NCBI GenBank assembly: GCA_030847615.1
Contig: JAUMIR010000004.1
Span: forward strand, 87,769,001 to 87,833,000
DNA from: Gambelia wislizenii
Taxonomy: Eukaryota > Chordata > Lepidosauria > Squamata > Crotaphytidae
Direction: 5' to 3'
Length of the DNA: 64,000 nt
Shown here: one piece after another, positions 22,348 through 33,554 of the stretch
Numbering within the stretch: the first letter of the stretch is position 1
How the letters are laid out: every line of letters begins with the position of its first letter
Position numbers and translations under genes: made by a program
The notes under the pieces: model-generated
Database searches by the model: none
Told to the model about the DNA's origin: nothing
Seen by the model: the letters and a program-made list of their open reading frames with translations, nothing else

Positions 22348-22570
22348 CAGTCAGTTCTCTGTATACATGGATTTGGTATCCATGGATCCCACCATCCACA
22401 ACTTGAAAATATTTTTTAAAAATCCAAGAAACAAACCCTGATTTTGCCATGTTATATAAGGGACACCATTTTACTATGTCATTGTATATAATGGGACTGG
22501 AGCAGCCACCGATTTTGGTATCCACAGGGGGTCCTGGGACCAAACCCCCGTAGATACCAAGGGCCCACTG
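22348..22570. mobile_element. Short pogo/Tigger-like MITE
   Basis: A 223-bp element bounded by TA dinucleotides (22346-22347 and 22571-22572). The left tip CAGTCAGTTCTCTGTATACA and the right tip TACCAAGGGCCCACTG are imperfect inverted repeats beginning CAGT, the usual Tigger/pogo tip. The interior has GGTATCCATGGAT and GGACCAAACCCCCG. No transposase. Confidence 0.65.
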
Positions 22571-22587
22571 TACATGATTTTCCACTG

Positions 22588-22790
22588 TCTCCTATTATAT
22601 TATATTATATTATATTATATTATATTAATTAAAATATTTCCATCCTGTCTTATACTTGGAGATCTCAAGGCAGGACACAGCTAATAAAAGCAACATTAAA
22701 ACAATTTTTAAACAGTTTAAATAATTTAATATTATGAAAGCAGAATAAAGCAAAATAGAAGCCAAATCACAAAATCCAATACACAAAGGA
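22588..22790 (-). mobile_element. L2-like 3' remnant with a TATTA microsatellite tail
   Basis: A (TATTA)n run at about 22590-22627 adjoins a minus-strand LINE 3' tail (reverse complement of CTTGAGATCTCC...GACAGGATGG), followed by A-rich sequence. Only the non-coding end remains. Confidence 0.5.
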
Positions 22791-22794
22791 ACCA

Positions 22795-22965
22795 TTGAAA
22801 TTGCCTTATAATGTGTCAGAATATTCGTCCATCCAGCCCAGCATTGTCAACTCTGAGCGGCATCAGTTTTTGCAGAGTTTCAGGTGGGATTCTTTCCTAG
22901 CCTTACCTGGAAATTCATGGCATTACTTAGACATCTCCCATCGACATAGTAACCAGGCCCAACCC
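22795..22965 (+). repeat. Interspersed repeat, relative of 4045-4180
   Basis: ATTGCCTTATAATGTGTCAG, then CCATCCAGCCCAGCATTGTC and TTTCAGGTGGGATTCTTTCC follow the same order as the AAGCTGCCTTA repeat at 4045. Diverged and non-coding. Confidence 0.45.
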
Positions 22966-24708
22966 TGCTCAGCTTCCAAAATCAGACAAGGTGTGTTCAC
23001 ATCGACACAGTGACTCATACTTTATTGCTTCTTTACATTTCTTTATATTTATACTTTCAAACCTATTGCCATATTACTAAACTGCCTACAAACAAGCTCA
23101 GGTTTTTCCTCCTGATTGGGTATGATTCACTTAGAACGCAGTGATGCGCACGAGTAGTTCTTATTATGCTCTCCAATGTGCATTCCTCTGTGTTCGTGAA
23201 CACTGAGTTGCATTTGTTGGCACGCAGTTCATTCCCTGAGCTTGGTTAGGTCCCTCAGTGAAATCTCTTCACAAAAGTTACATTCCTGCTCCATTCATTT
23301 CCATTCTCTGCACAGCCTGGTCATGCTAATTTCTGGTTCCCCTCAGAACCTTCCCCATTTTACTATCATTCAAGAAGATGGTTCTGTTCTCTTGCAATTG
23401 AACAGGACCCTCCACTGGCAGCTGATGCTCAAAGGAGCTGCTATGGAGGACAGAGCTACCAAATACAGAGTCAAGGAGTGACCAGAAGTGGATCCAACTA
23501 CATCTAGTTTGCTAGTCAACCTCATCACTGGCAAGGGGAAAGTGTGCCTTGTACTCTCCTGCTGCTGGAAAGAGTATTGGGGCTAGAACGGTATTGCTAG
23601 CATAAGGTATCAGCATCTTCCCTAGCTCCCTAGGAAGGATTCTAGGAATTAGAAATTTGGCTTAAGTCTATCTACTACTATCTTAATCTTTGTGGTTATA
23701 GAGTCAGGAGTTCTGAGACTCCTTCTTTCCATCAGAAAGATGCATACCAGCACAGTGAGTTAGAAGAAAAAGATCAATACACAAACTGCTTGTCTTATTG
23801 GTCTATAGACCACATAGGAGGAGGAAGAGGAAATAATAATAATAATTTGTTTTCTTTTAATGCAGTAGTTCATTGCAGTGAAATTATATGATTTCAGTTC
23901 TTTTAATATCTTGGATCCACATTCATTTTTGAAGCGATGGGAAAGATTCTTATTTGTTACTTGGTATGCAGAACAAGACTGAAGTGTCCCTAATTGGTGA
24001 GATAAGGTGATGGCTCCTGACCACGGTACAGAATGTCCAGCTTGCATTCTGCAGTAGCCTCACCTCATTGTGGATTGTTAAGCTACTGGTTTTAATGGAA
24101 ATTTCACATATTTTTTATCTGTTGCAGATCTCTACATGCTTCTGCTCTCTATGTGTGCTGGTAACCATCACTTTTAACAGCCCAGAGAAATATGGAATGC
24201 AAACTGAAAAGAGAGCCCTGATTGTTTCATTCTGTCAGGATCTCAGAAACAGTCATTACTCAGCTGGAAAGCAAGGCTGGAGGTACTCCAGGTCAGAGAA
24301 GTTACAGAAAAGAAAAAAAAAGACCATTACAAAAACACAGATGAAACTATTAAAGACTATAATAAGAAAGGTGATGTTTATAGTGAATGACAAATGAATA
24401 GAAATATATGTTGGATTGAATAAAATGTCACAAATTATACCTAATGAGGAAACATACACGAAATAGAGCCAAAGGTAATATGACACATATAACAGGAAAA
24501 TACTAGAATCTAATTAAACAAATAGTTTAACAAAGAACATAAATACAAAATAAATGAAAATTTAAACTAGATAGATAGATGCAATATATTTTGCAAAGTC
24601 AAGTAAAAGTTTTTTTAAAGATAAACTCCAGCTGTGGGTAGAACCAAATAGCTGCTGTGAAAGTAATTGCTCCAATAACTGGCGAACTGTTAAAGATGAG
24701 CAACCAAG
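22966..24708. other. Unassigned DNA
   Basis: No gene or named repeat recognised. A short (AAT)n run lies near 23836-23850. Confidence 0.4.
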
Positions 24709-25331
24709 ATTATCACACGGGTCCCTAAAACTGCCTGTCCTGCTACCCCCCACCCGACCCACTCCCGTCCCTGTAACAGTAAAAAAACCACAACTTTTCA
24801 AACACTTACCTTAAAGCGGGAGAGAAACGGCTCCCCATCCCCTTAGCTTCCCTGCAGTAAATGCAGCTGTTGTAAAGCTGCTTTTACTACAGCGAAGCCA
24901 AATCCTGCCCATTCTTGCAAGATAATGATCGTGCGGGAAATTAAAAAATAAAACCCCAACCAAACATCAAAAAAGAAAACCAAGCACCAAAACAGAAAAA
25001 TAAAACCTGAAGTAACCCAAGGAGGGGGAGAAGGGTGTCACTTACCTGGAGGCCCCGATCGAACCTGGAAATCTTTGGCACGGACCCTCCACTGACGTCA
25101 TGTTACGATGTCATCTCGCCAGCTGAACGGGGCATCTGTTCATTCACCTGTCATTCTGTTATTATATTGGAACAGGCTTCTTATTGACGGCTTTTCCCTG
25201 TCAATAAGAGGAAGGGGTGGGACAGGAGCAGAACGGGAACATCACAGGAGAGGGATGACATCATCTGAAAAGTGAACCTGATAGCGATCTCCTGTCGTCC
25301 CTGTCCTGGGATGTTTTGCCCGTGTGATAAT
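24709..25331. mobile_element. 623-bp TIR element (ATTATCACACGGG tips)
   Basis: It begins ATTATCACACGGGTCC and ends TTTTGCCCGTGTGATAAT, giving 13-bp perfect terminal inverted repeats (ATTATCACACGGG / CCCGTGTGATAAT, allowing for the adjoining base). The flanking 8-mers CAACCAAG (24701-24708) and CTCCCAAG (25332-25339) agree at 6 of 8 positions, compatible with an aged hAT-type 8-bp duplication. The interior has two CCAGCTGAACGG/CATTCTG-type blocks and a small CTTATTGAC/GTCAATAAG hairpin. No transposase. Confidence 0.6.
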
Positions 25332-25509
25332 CTCCCAAGACAGCCATTTTCAGGAGTTCTGTAGCTGTTTCGCACAAGGTCTTCTTCAGTGGGAACTTTC
25401 AGATATTTCATGTGCCAAAGTCACTGGCTACAAACAGAAATATAACAAATATGAGAAATATAACAGATACTATCCATCCAAATGAAGTCTGCATACATTT
25501 CAAAAACAT

Positions 25510-25690
25510 ATATTATGTTTTTCACTGCCATGGTTCCATCATATGGAATCCTAGGATTTGTAGTTTAGGGAGGGGATTTTAGAATTCTCAGTGAGAGAGC
25601 TCTAGCGCTTCACCAGACTCCAGGATTCCATAAGATAGAACGACGGCAGTTGAAGTAATACCACTATACTTGTGTAGTGTGAATGGGCTG
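25510..25690. mobile_element. Foldback MITE (family M1)
   Basis: Arms CACTGCCATGGTTCCATCATA and CCATAAGATAGAACGACGGC surround GGATTTGTAGTTTAGGGAG and AGAGAGCTCTAGC. The right tip is TTGTGTAGTGTGAATGGG. Confidence 0.6.
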
Positions 25691-26221
25691 CAGGTTATCT
25701 TTGATTTCTCCCTCTCCTTTGCTCCCCATTCCTTCCACAACAGGGGCTCCTCGTCCTTTCCTTCAACATCTCCCTTCGCATTTATCCTGCAGTCATTTCT
25801 CTGTCTCAAATCTTTATCTATCCTTGTTATAACCTTCATTCAACTACAGCAATGTAAAGGTCTCCTGCTCCTCTAAAAAGGTCTCAGTGCCCTTATGCCA
25901 GGGACACTCTCTAAATGTGGCTTCCTCTTCCTCTTCCTTTGGTTCTGACCTTGAAACCTTTTATTTTATTGACGCTTTTGGCACAACCTCTTAATTATAA
26001 TTCCACACTAAAACTAAAAAACATGTAAACAGACAGAATACATGTTCTTTTCTTCTTAACTTCACTTACATCTTCATATCCTCCATCTATTGCCTCCTCT
26101 GTGCTGAATTTTCAGCTGTAAACTTCCCAGGGCAGGGGCCTTTCTTTTCACTGTTATTCTGTGAAGTACAACTGATGGAACATCATACATGCTTATTTCC
26201 TCCAAGTTGCTCAGGGGTAGA
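25691..26221. other. Unassigned DNA
   Basis: No recognisable gene or repeat. Confidence 0.35.
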
Positions 26222-26353
26222 ATAAGCAGTCCATCTGTCTCCCCTCTCATTTCATTCTCACAGCAAGCCTGTGTTGATCAGGCCAAACCCCACTGAAATT
26301 CACGGCTGGGTAGTGATTTGAATCTGGGTTTTTCCAGTTTTAAGTCCAACACC
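26222..26353 (-). mobile_element. tRNA-derived SINE remnant
   Basis: Read on the minus strand, this has a degraded tRNA-like head (reverse complement of GATTTGAATCTGGG) and a TGAGAATGAAATGAG-type middle, similar in layout to reptile tRNA SINEs or MIR. Strongly diverged. Confidence 0.4.
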
Positions 26354-27568
26354 AATGGGAGTAGAGGCAGTGAGCTTGACTGAGAAATAGAACGGACCAA
26401 TTTCATTTCAGAAAGGGTCTGTTTCATGAGCTGTCAGGACACACAAACATACCTCAACATAGTCTTAAGGCTGGAGTAGATTATGCAGTGCAGATACCTG
26501 CTGGGCACTCCAAGAAACACCCTAGCAACATCATAGCTAAATTTTCTTAGCATGGTGCAAGCAAGAGGCCACAGACATTTAGAGATAATTTAACTCCCAG
26601 CCCAAATTACCTCCTCCCTAACTGCAGTATGGTGTCCACTTATGTTTGTTTGGAAGCAGCAACTCAAGGAATATAATTTCCGTCCCACTAATTGCACATC
26701 CCAGGTAAATACTATACTGTATTCACTGTGGCTTGGTGTCCTCTGATGCCCTCTGCTGGCAATGTGAAGCGAAGCAGCTGGATTCAAGGACAAGACCAAG
26801 AACTCAGCTAGATGGGAGAATTTGTTGTGAAAAATAGCACCTTACCTCCCTATCGCTGCAGTGTCCATTTGTGCCCACAACCTATTTGCAAAGAAAATTA
26901 GCGATTTTTCAGTTTAAATGGAGCAGCACAAAAAAATGGTGGCTGCGAGTGAGTTGCATCCTGAAAATCTCCCCCCTCCTTAAAAAAAAAAAAGATGTGG
27001 AAGAGCTACTTTCTGCTAAAAGAAACATTTATACTTTTGCTCTGCTGTGTGAATCATCATGCCGGCAAAAACAACAACTGTAGCTCCAGCATTGCAGACC
27101 CTCCCTTGCAAGCCCGCCTCCTCCCTTGCAAGCCCGCCTCTGACCAATCAGGCTTTAGTCCTGCTGTGTGCCCATTTCAAATTGGTTGTACAGATGACCT
27201 GTTATGCGCATTTTTGCACAATTTTAAAAAAAGATCACGAGAAATAGCAAAAGCTGTTATTGCGATCTATTTGGAATTTTCAGCCCCCCTCTTTCTGAAT
27301 ATGGTGAATCCTGGCAGGAGCTAATCTAAACTAAAGGTATTCTGCCTGCATTCTTGCTGGGTTTTTTTGTTTGTTTATTTGTTTGGATTTTTTTGTCGTG
27401 TAGATGCTTCTTAGCAGTCTGCATGGAATGCACAATTCGGAACTTCTCCTGGAGTGGCCAAGGAAACATAATAGCCAAGCAAGGCAGGCATGTACTAAGA
27501 GTGTCATGACCTGGGTCAATTCCTTTTGCACAGAATGGCCCCCTAGGAGGCCCACCCCTTTCTCTTTT
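26354..27568. other. Unassigned DNA with a 19-bp tandem duplication
   Basis: No gene recognised. CTCCCTTGCAAGCCCGCCT occurs twice in tandem at about 27101-27139. Confidence 0.4.
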
Positions 27569-27648
27569 CCCCCAGTTTCTAGTAACAGTCTACAGAAGTA
27601 ATTTCATTCCCCCAGTTTCTAGTAACAGTCCACAGAAGTAATTTCATT
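27569..27648. repeat. 40-bp tandem duplication
   Basis: CCCAGTTTCTAGTAACAGTC recurs 40 bp later (27571 and 27611). The two copies differ at one base (TCTACAG versus TCCACAG), so the duplication is recent. Confidence 0.85.
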
Positions 27649-27799
27649 CAGATATTTTGCCAGTCTATTTGGATTTGTTCCCAGAACCCTTTTCAGTACT
27701 GGAACCACAGGTGTTTTCTTTTCTGAAAAGGACTAAATCTCAGTTTATAGGGTTGATATTTCATAAGCTTTTCCCCCTCTTTGTCCTCAGTTCTGCTCT

Positions 27800-27958
27800 C
27801 CCCTGGAATTGATCTATAGCTTCCTTTCTATCCACATCACATCTATAATCTCTTCAAATCTACAGCCCAAGAATTATCTATAATCCAATAGCTATAATCC
27901 AATCCATAATAATACATTTATATCTATAAGCCAAACGTTCTTTTTCTCAGCCACAGTC
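27800..27958 (-). pseudogene. R4/Dong-like LINE 3' remnant
   Basis: The minus strand near 27920-27958 (GACTGTGGCTGAGAAAAAGA) matches the corresponding end of the R4-like remnant at 5794-6440 (AACTGTGGTTGAGAAAAAGA), followed by a similar TTATAGAT stretch. No long frame remains. Confidence 0.4.
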
Positions 27959-27967
27959 GTTGGTGTT

Positions 27968-28075
27968 GTCGACTTGGACTACAGTTTCCAAACCATTTGG
28001 CCTACAACACCTCATGGCCAGGTTGGTGGATTCTGGGGTTTGTAGTCCAAAAAGTAACTTTTACCAGCTCTGTGA
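27968..28075. mobile_element. Foldback MITE (family M2)
   Basis: GACTTGGACTACAGTTTCCA is mirrored by GGGGTTTGTAGTCCAAAAAG around a CATGGCCAGG centre, and ends in AGTAACTTTTACCAGCTCTG. Confidence 0.55.
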
Positions 28076-28640
28076 TTATTATGGCAATTTCAAGGAGCTC
28101 CTGAATGAGGGCACAAAACTTAGCTCTCTACTCCTTGATCGAGCATCCTTCACCCTGTTATCTCATTTTTACTAGCATGATTAAGAGCTCCTAAATGAAG
28201 AACCTGTAGTCTTGCTCCGCCTGCTGCTGTGGAAAGCACAACAGCTGAGTGGTCTGTCGTTACCCAAAATAGCCTCCGACTAGTGTGCAGCGCTATCTTG
28301 TGACAGGGCCTCAAAGGGAGCACAGCAGCTGGGCCAAGGCATCTGAGCTGGGCTGGCAGCTGGGACTAATTACCAGGAGGGATTTATGGCTATGAAGTCC
28401 ATGGAGCCAGAAGGGGTCCCAGTCAGTCACTTATGCAACAAGTCCTTGGTCCTGAGGAAAGGGGTGGCACCTGCCCTTTAATGCCAGGTCTTTCTCAGGG
28501 GTTATCCACCTTCTTTTATTTCAGAGTAAATCACCCAGAATGAATTAATTCTCTGTTCTGTTCTTTCTGATTTAAGGGATAATTCTCAGAATCCCGTGAG
28601 AGTCTGTATAATTTGAGATTAATTAAATAGGAACTATTAT
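28076..28640. other. Unassigned DNA
   Basis: No gene or repeat recognised. Confidence 0.35.
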
Positions 28641-28828
28641 GCCGAACAAGTCTTGAAGAGAAACGACAACGCAGAAAGAATCACAACCCAGAAACATCAC
28701 CCAAGGAGACCTTCTGCTATGCTTTCTGCAACCGGACTTGTTTATCTCGGATTGGCCTTTTTAGTCATCAGCGCACTTGCAGAAAGCGCGGGATGAGTCC
28801 TTCCTGAATCTTCGTTTGCAAAGAAAAG
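28641..28828 (+). mobile_element. LINE 3' end (zinc-finger tail family)
   Basis: The last ~185 bp of the LINE seen at 8600-9503 and 35410-36022. The plus frame encodes the zinc-finger tail (a CXXC, then SRIGLFSHQRTC) and ends MSPS-stop. The 3' UTR reads CTTCGTTTGCAAAGAAAAGCC, as in the other copies. Heavily 5'-truncated. Confidence 0.85.
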
Positions 28829-28920
28829 CCAAAGAGATTATAACCATAAATATTAACGATATAGCAAGTATTAAATTCTAGAATGGACAAACCATGATAA
28901 TTATTTGTTTTGTTTTTGGT

Positions 28921-29160
28921 TTTGGTTTTTTTGCTGCCTTCAAGACCGTTCTGATTTATGGTGACCTTAAGGCGAGCCTATCACCAGAATTTGTTCAGAT
29001 GGGGTTTGCCTTTCCCTTTGCGTTTGCCTTCCTCTGGGACTGAGAGAGTGTGACTTGCCCAAGGTCACCCAGTGGTTTTCCAGGACCAAGCAGTGATTCA
29101 AACCTTGGTCTGCCTGTGTCCTAGTCAAACACTCAAACCACTATACCACACTCAAGTCTA
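28921..29160 (-). mobile_element. Sauria-type SINE
   Basis: Reading minus, the tRNA-like head lies at the right end (reverse complement of ACTCAAACCACTATACCACA, an A-box region) and the BovB-like tail at the left (reverse complement of GATTTATGGTGACCTTAAGG). The middle has GAGAGTGTGACTTGCCCAAG, typical of these SINEs. Confidence 0.75.
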
Positions 29161-31229
29161 TTACAGGCAAAGAAAAAAGTCATTTCTGTTAGTGCTTTAG
29201 ACTGATGAGTTAATTATGGCATAAGCTGTCATTGACAGAAACCCACTAAAAAGTGTAGGAAATGTGTTTTGGGCACCATATTTATACATACACATATACA
29301 CATACACAAAATAACTTTTATCATAGTTGGGATTTTACAGCAATATAGATTAAAATTAAACATATGGTAAAATTTTAAAAGGTTAAAATGTAAAAATCAG
29401 AACAGCAGAATCAAAAAGTCTGAAGACTATTAGAATATTAACTCACTATTGAGAAATATTAACTCAAGGCCTCCTTGGGTTATTTTAATGCATATGTAAT
29501 ATTGTGCACATGCAGGCTAATATAGATGAGTAAAACACTGTAAACAAAAGCACAAAAAAGCCAGAGAGTATAAGAAGTACAGTCTCTGCCATGTTTCCAT
29601 ATTAATAAATACGGGTATACTTCAGTTAATGAACTAGATATATATTCCTGGACATTACTTCTTTAACAGAAAATTTGGTACCAGAGGTAGAAATAACATG
29701 GAAAGAATAAGAATAGATTCCCACACCACAAAAAAGATGAGCACTTCAACATGCTTCACCAATGTTTTTATTCAAAACTAACAGTAGGCCCATGTGAAAT
29801 GAAACAACCAGATCAGGTAAACCTTGGATAAGCAAACAGAAATATTTTGGACCTTCAAGAGACCACTTTAAAGCTTCTTCCAAAATGCATCCAGAGTTTA
29901 TTATTTCCCCCTGCATCAGCCTCACCTTTTGTTATGATTTCCATTTTGGTAAACAAATGTATATAAATCTATGCTTTTAAAAAACATGCGGGGGATAATT
30001 GTGAGGCTAATGCACTTTCCCCCTTTCTCTCTGTTTTGCTGTTCATGCATGCTCAGTAAGGGATTCTAGGGGAGCTGCTGTTATTTTGCCTGTTGCAGGC
30101 AGGCACACACGGCTAAAGAAAGATCAGCTGAGGAATGTCCCATTCTTTCCCAGCTCTGACTTTATTGCATTTTTTATTACAGACACACTGTTGCAACCCA
30201 GCAACTGAAAGTCTGTATTTGTCCAGTCCTTTACCACTCTCCCAGTGCCAATGCTGTTAAAAACACTTTCAGCTAGACTGAGAAAAAGGAGGAAAAGAAG
30301 AGGAGCTGGGAAAAGAAGAGGAGCTGCAGAAAAATACTTTGCAAAAAAGGAGCTTCTTTGTCAGAGGCTTTGTTAACTGAGGTATGCCTGTACAAGATAC
30401 AGTGACCATTCACGACAGCAGCAGTTCCATGTCTTCCTTTAATAGAGTTCTAAAAAGTTACTTTTTGAAGTACAACTCCCATAATCTCTGTATCATGCTG
30501 ACCCTTCTGGCTGAAGAATACTGAATGCTGTTGGGTTTTTAAAAGCATTCCCCCCACCCCAAGCTCTGTCCTTTTCACAATTTTCCTGCTCTATTCATGT
30601 GTACATATCTACACATATTACAATGTGTGTCTGATCAAGTGAGTCCCAGTACATGAAAGCTGACTTCACAGCAAGTCTTATGTTATATTAGTCTTCAGGA
30701 TTTCACAAGACTCCTTGCTGTACAGCAGCTTTGCTTGTACATTTGCTCACTTTAATAATATCTGCCTGCTCAGGACTGGCCTCATAAGAACTCGGCCAAA
30801 ATTGGGTGCTGAGAATCACTTAGGACTGAAGAGTTCTGTCATTCAGCACAGAGGAGCAATACAAGATCTGATGGTTGGGTGTAAAATATAGACAGGTTAA
30901 TTTTAGAAATACTCTATCCCAACTTCTTTAAAACAGAGACAGCTTTCAACATCTGATACAAACAGTCTAGAGAAGCAACACATTCTCAGTTTAGAACAGT
31001 CTCCACCACACCCAAACTCTATCTCTCTTTTTTTTTATATGATGCATCAGTGCAGTTGGATATGCACTACACAAAAGTGGGCTTGTTTCAGCACACTAAC
31101 TAGAAAAGAGAGATAATTCATAGGAAATTGCCTTATATTAGGGAACATTATTTTCCCATGTTGCTCAGTATTCTCTAGGATGAAGAGCAAGCTTTCATAT
31201 TACCTATTATCTGATACTTTTAATCTGAA
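29161..31229. other. Unassigned DNA with one MITE arm
   Basis: No gene recognised. One arm of the M2 foldback family lies at about 30455-30545 (AAAAGTTACTTTTTGAAGTA, then CAACTCCCATAATCTC). A short repeat piece lies near 31120-31180. Confidence 0.4.
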
Positions 31230-31420
31230 GAACCAGCAGTGCATTAAAATGGAACTGGAGAGACCCAGGTTCAAATCCAATTTATCCATGGACCCCATGG
31301 GTAACTTTGGGCAATATCTCTAAGCCTAACCAGGGTTGTTGTGAGGGTAAGATGCAGATGGGAGAACCTCATTCTGTGCCACCGTGGAGAAGAGGAACAT
31401 TGTACTGTATAAAAATAGAC
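31230..31420 (+). mobile_element. tRNA-derived SINE (second type)
   Basis: GGAGAGACCCAGGTTCAAAT is a B-box-like tRNA segment. It is followed by TAACTTTGGGCAATATCTCT and CCTAACCAGGGTTGTTGTGA, the layout of a reptile tRNA SINE. The A-box end is degraded. Confidence 0.6.
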
Positions 31421-32059
31421 CTGTAGCCTTCTGAATGCAAAGCAAGGGGTCAACCAAGGATCAATCTGCATTATTCCATTTGCTTCCACTTCCTCTGTCT
31501 ATAAATTCACAGCAGTGTCAAAAAGCCCACCCCCACCTTCAAGTCTGCTTGCTAATCTTTCCTGGTCTTTGTGCTACTTTATTTTCTGCAGTCACAGAGT
31601 TAACTTCTGGGACACATGCATGTACAGTATTTCCCTTTCTCTCCTTGGACGGCATTCCCTTCTTTCCTTGTTCCCAAGGGGCAAAGTTTTCAGTGCAGCT
31701 AGGAGCTGCCTGCTTTAAAGAATCTCCTGGCAGCCGTTAGAACGAAGGATGAGAAGATCACAGGCTTAACTCTGTAGAACCACAGCACATGGATTACACC
31801 TTTTCATTAGTGGTCATTTGGAAAAGAGCACTGGTAGAGACGTAACCAATTTCTAGATGACCAAGCTCTAGCAATCCCTGGCATATGTAGTTCTTCCCTT
31901 CAGTACCTGACAACCCTCTAGCATCCATCCTGATCCTCACTACAGAGAACAGGCATACCGTAATTAACAAAGCCTCTGATCATTTTCCTTTTTCTTTCTC
32001 ATCCTCTGTTACCCAAAATGCTCCTTGGAAAATTCCAAGAAAATATCGAGTTTCTAATA
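31421..32059. other. Unassigned DNA
   Basis: No gene or repeat recognised. Confidence 0.35.
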
Positions 32060-32990
32060 TGTTGGGGAAATTAGAAGCAACTCGACTTTAGCTATGCGAA
32101 AAGGGGGTAACAAGGGGACCTTGAAACCTATGTCTACCGGTAATAATCTGGATGGAATACCTACACATTTAAAATTAAGTATGGTTTTTATTAAGAAGTT
32201 CAAAAAGAATACCAAACACACACACATTCACCCAGAAAAAGCATTCACTCAAGGCTATAGAAAGAAACAGTAGGAAAGCTTGGGATAGAGGGTTGCAAGA
32301 GGGTTTTGCTGAGGTAATACAACCTGTCCTGTAGTCCGTCTGGCAGAGTGGATGGAGAAGCTGGATGTGGCTAACACAGAGTAACAGAGTTTCCCCCCTA
32401 TTACTAACTGTGCGCCCTGGGTTGGCTAACACAGAGTAACAGAGTTTCCCCCCTATTACAATGAGGCATATTTTGGGGGGTGCGCAATGAGGCATATTTT
32501 GGGGGGTGATATTTATACCTCCAAATACACCTGAGGGGATTGGTTGCTTCATGGGATGAAACAATGAATTCCATGAACCTTCATGGATTGCACAATGAGT
32601 TTCCTGGTCTTGACAAAAGGTGAGAAAGATGCTAAATGTGTTTCTTAATGTCCAGTGATTGGATTTTAATAGCTTTGAACAACTTCTTTTAAGGTTGGGA
32701 GCTGACGAGAGAAAATTTCACAGTCAGCAAATACAAAAGGGTTTCTCCATCCATTAACCTCCCATTTATGTGGAATGTGTCTTCTTTTGGCCTTTCAGTC
32801 CCAGGCCTTCCTGGTAAGACAGGGCACTCAAATGACCTTTTTTGGCCATCCTGTCTTTTTACCCTTGTAAAAGGCCACAATAATGAACCAAACTTGGCCA
32901 GTTTCTGAGGCCTGTAAACATGGGGTGCAGGCAATGCTAACATTTCAGGAGTGGGGCGCCTTGGAAGTGGGGTTCAAGCTTGTGCTTACA
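32060..32990 (-). mobile_element. Possible LTR remnant with internal tandem duplications
   Basis: Its layout resembles the minus-strand solo LTR at 17686: a GGTTTTTATT stretch (reverse polyadenylation region), a CATTCACTCAAGGCTA piece and AGTCCGTCTGGCAGAGT versus AGTCCGTCAGAGT. It could begin TGTTGGGG (32060) and end GCTTACA (32990), but no target duplication supports those ends. Two local tandem duplications lie inside it, with period 55 at 32369-32457 and period 26 at 32459-32510. Confidence 0.35.
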
Positions 32991-33087
32991 CCTCTGTCTA
33001 GCAGAAAGGTTTTTTAAGCAACAGCATTTGGAGTGGGGGCGGGTGAAGGAGGGCAGGAGAAAAAAAAAATCCTTGGTTTTTTTTTCC

Positions 33088-33213
33088 AGGCTGTGAGGCC
33101 GTGTTCTGGAATAGTTTCTTTCTGAATCCTCAGAGAATCTCTGACGATGCCAGCCACAGATGCAGGCGAAACGTCAGAAAGAAACGATTCCAGAACACGG
33201 CCTCACAGCCTGG
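33088..33213. repeat. 126-bp hairpin with 40-bp arms
   Basis: CCAGGCTGTGAGGCCGTGTT and the following 20 bases are repeated in reverse complement at 33173-33213, with a single mismatch in about 40 bp. The ~43-bp spacer contains GATGCCAGCCACAGATGCAG and GCGAAACGTC, sequence I know as a common dispersed squamate repeat, possibly of Penelope-like origin. The family name is not secure. Confidence 0.65.
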
Positions 33214-33253
33214 AAGAAAACCAAGGAAAAATCTATGGATGCCAGCCTTCGAC

Positions 33254-33255
<2 letters not shown>

Positions 33256-33284
<29 letters not shown>
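33256..33284. repeat. (CA)n microsatellite
   Basis: An uninterrupted CA dinucleotide run of about 29 bp. Confidence 0.95.
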
Positions 33285-33286
<2 letters not shown>

Positions 33287-33554
33287 TTGATGTTGGACTG
33301 AAGCAGTATGTCTGCAGTAAACAATGCAATAAAAGCATGAGCTGGGAAAGAATGGGATACTGCTCCAGTAGCTGTGTGCCTGCCTGTTTTTGTTTACTTA
33401 TGGAAGACTTGCCTGACTTGGTTCTTTCATTTCATATGTGCAAATTACTATTTTTGAATTTAAAAAATCACTGAAAGAGGTTGAACCGCTCTCCTTTTTT
33501 GTGGTATAGAAATCTATCCCTACTTCTTCCATGTTATTTCCCCCCTTATCAAAT

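Noticed and set aside
33120..33185. Hammerhead ribozyme
   Set aside because: A CTGACGA box and a GAAAC box are present at a suggestive spacing, but the first stem II pair does not form and there is no room for a stem III loop before GTC.
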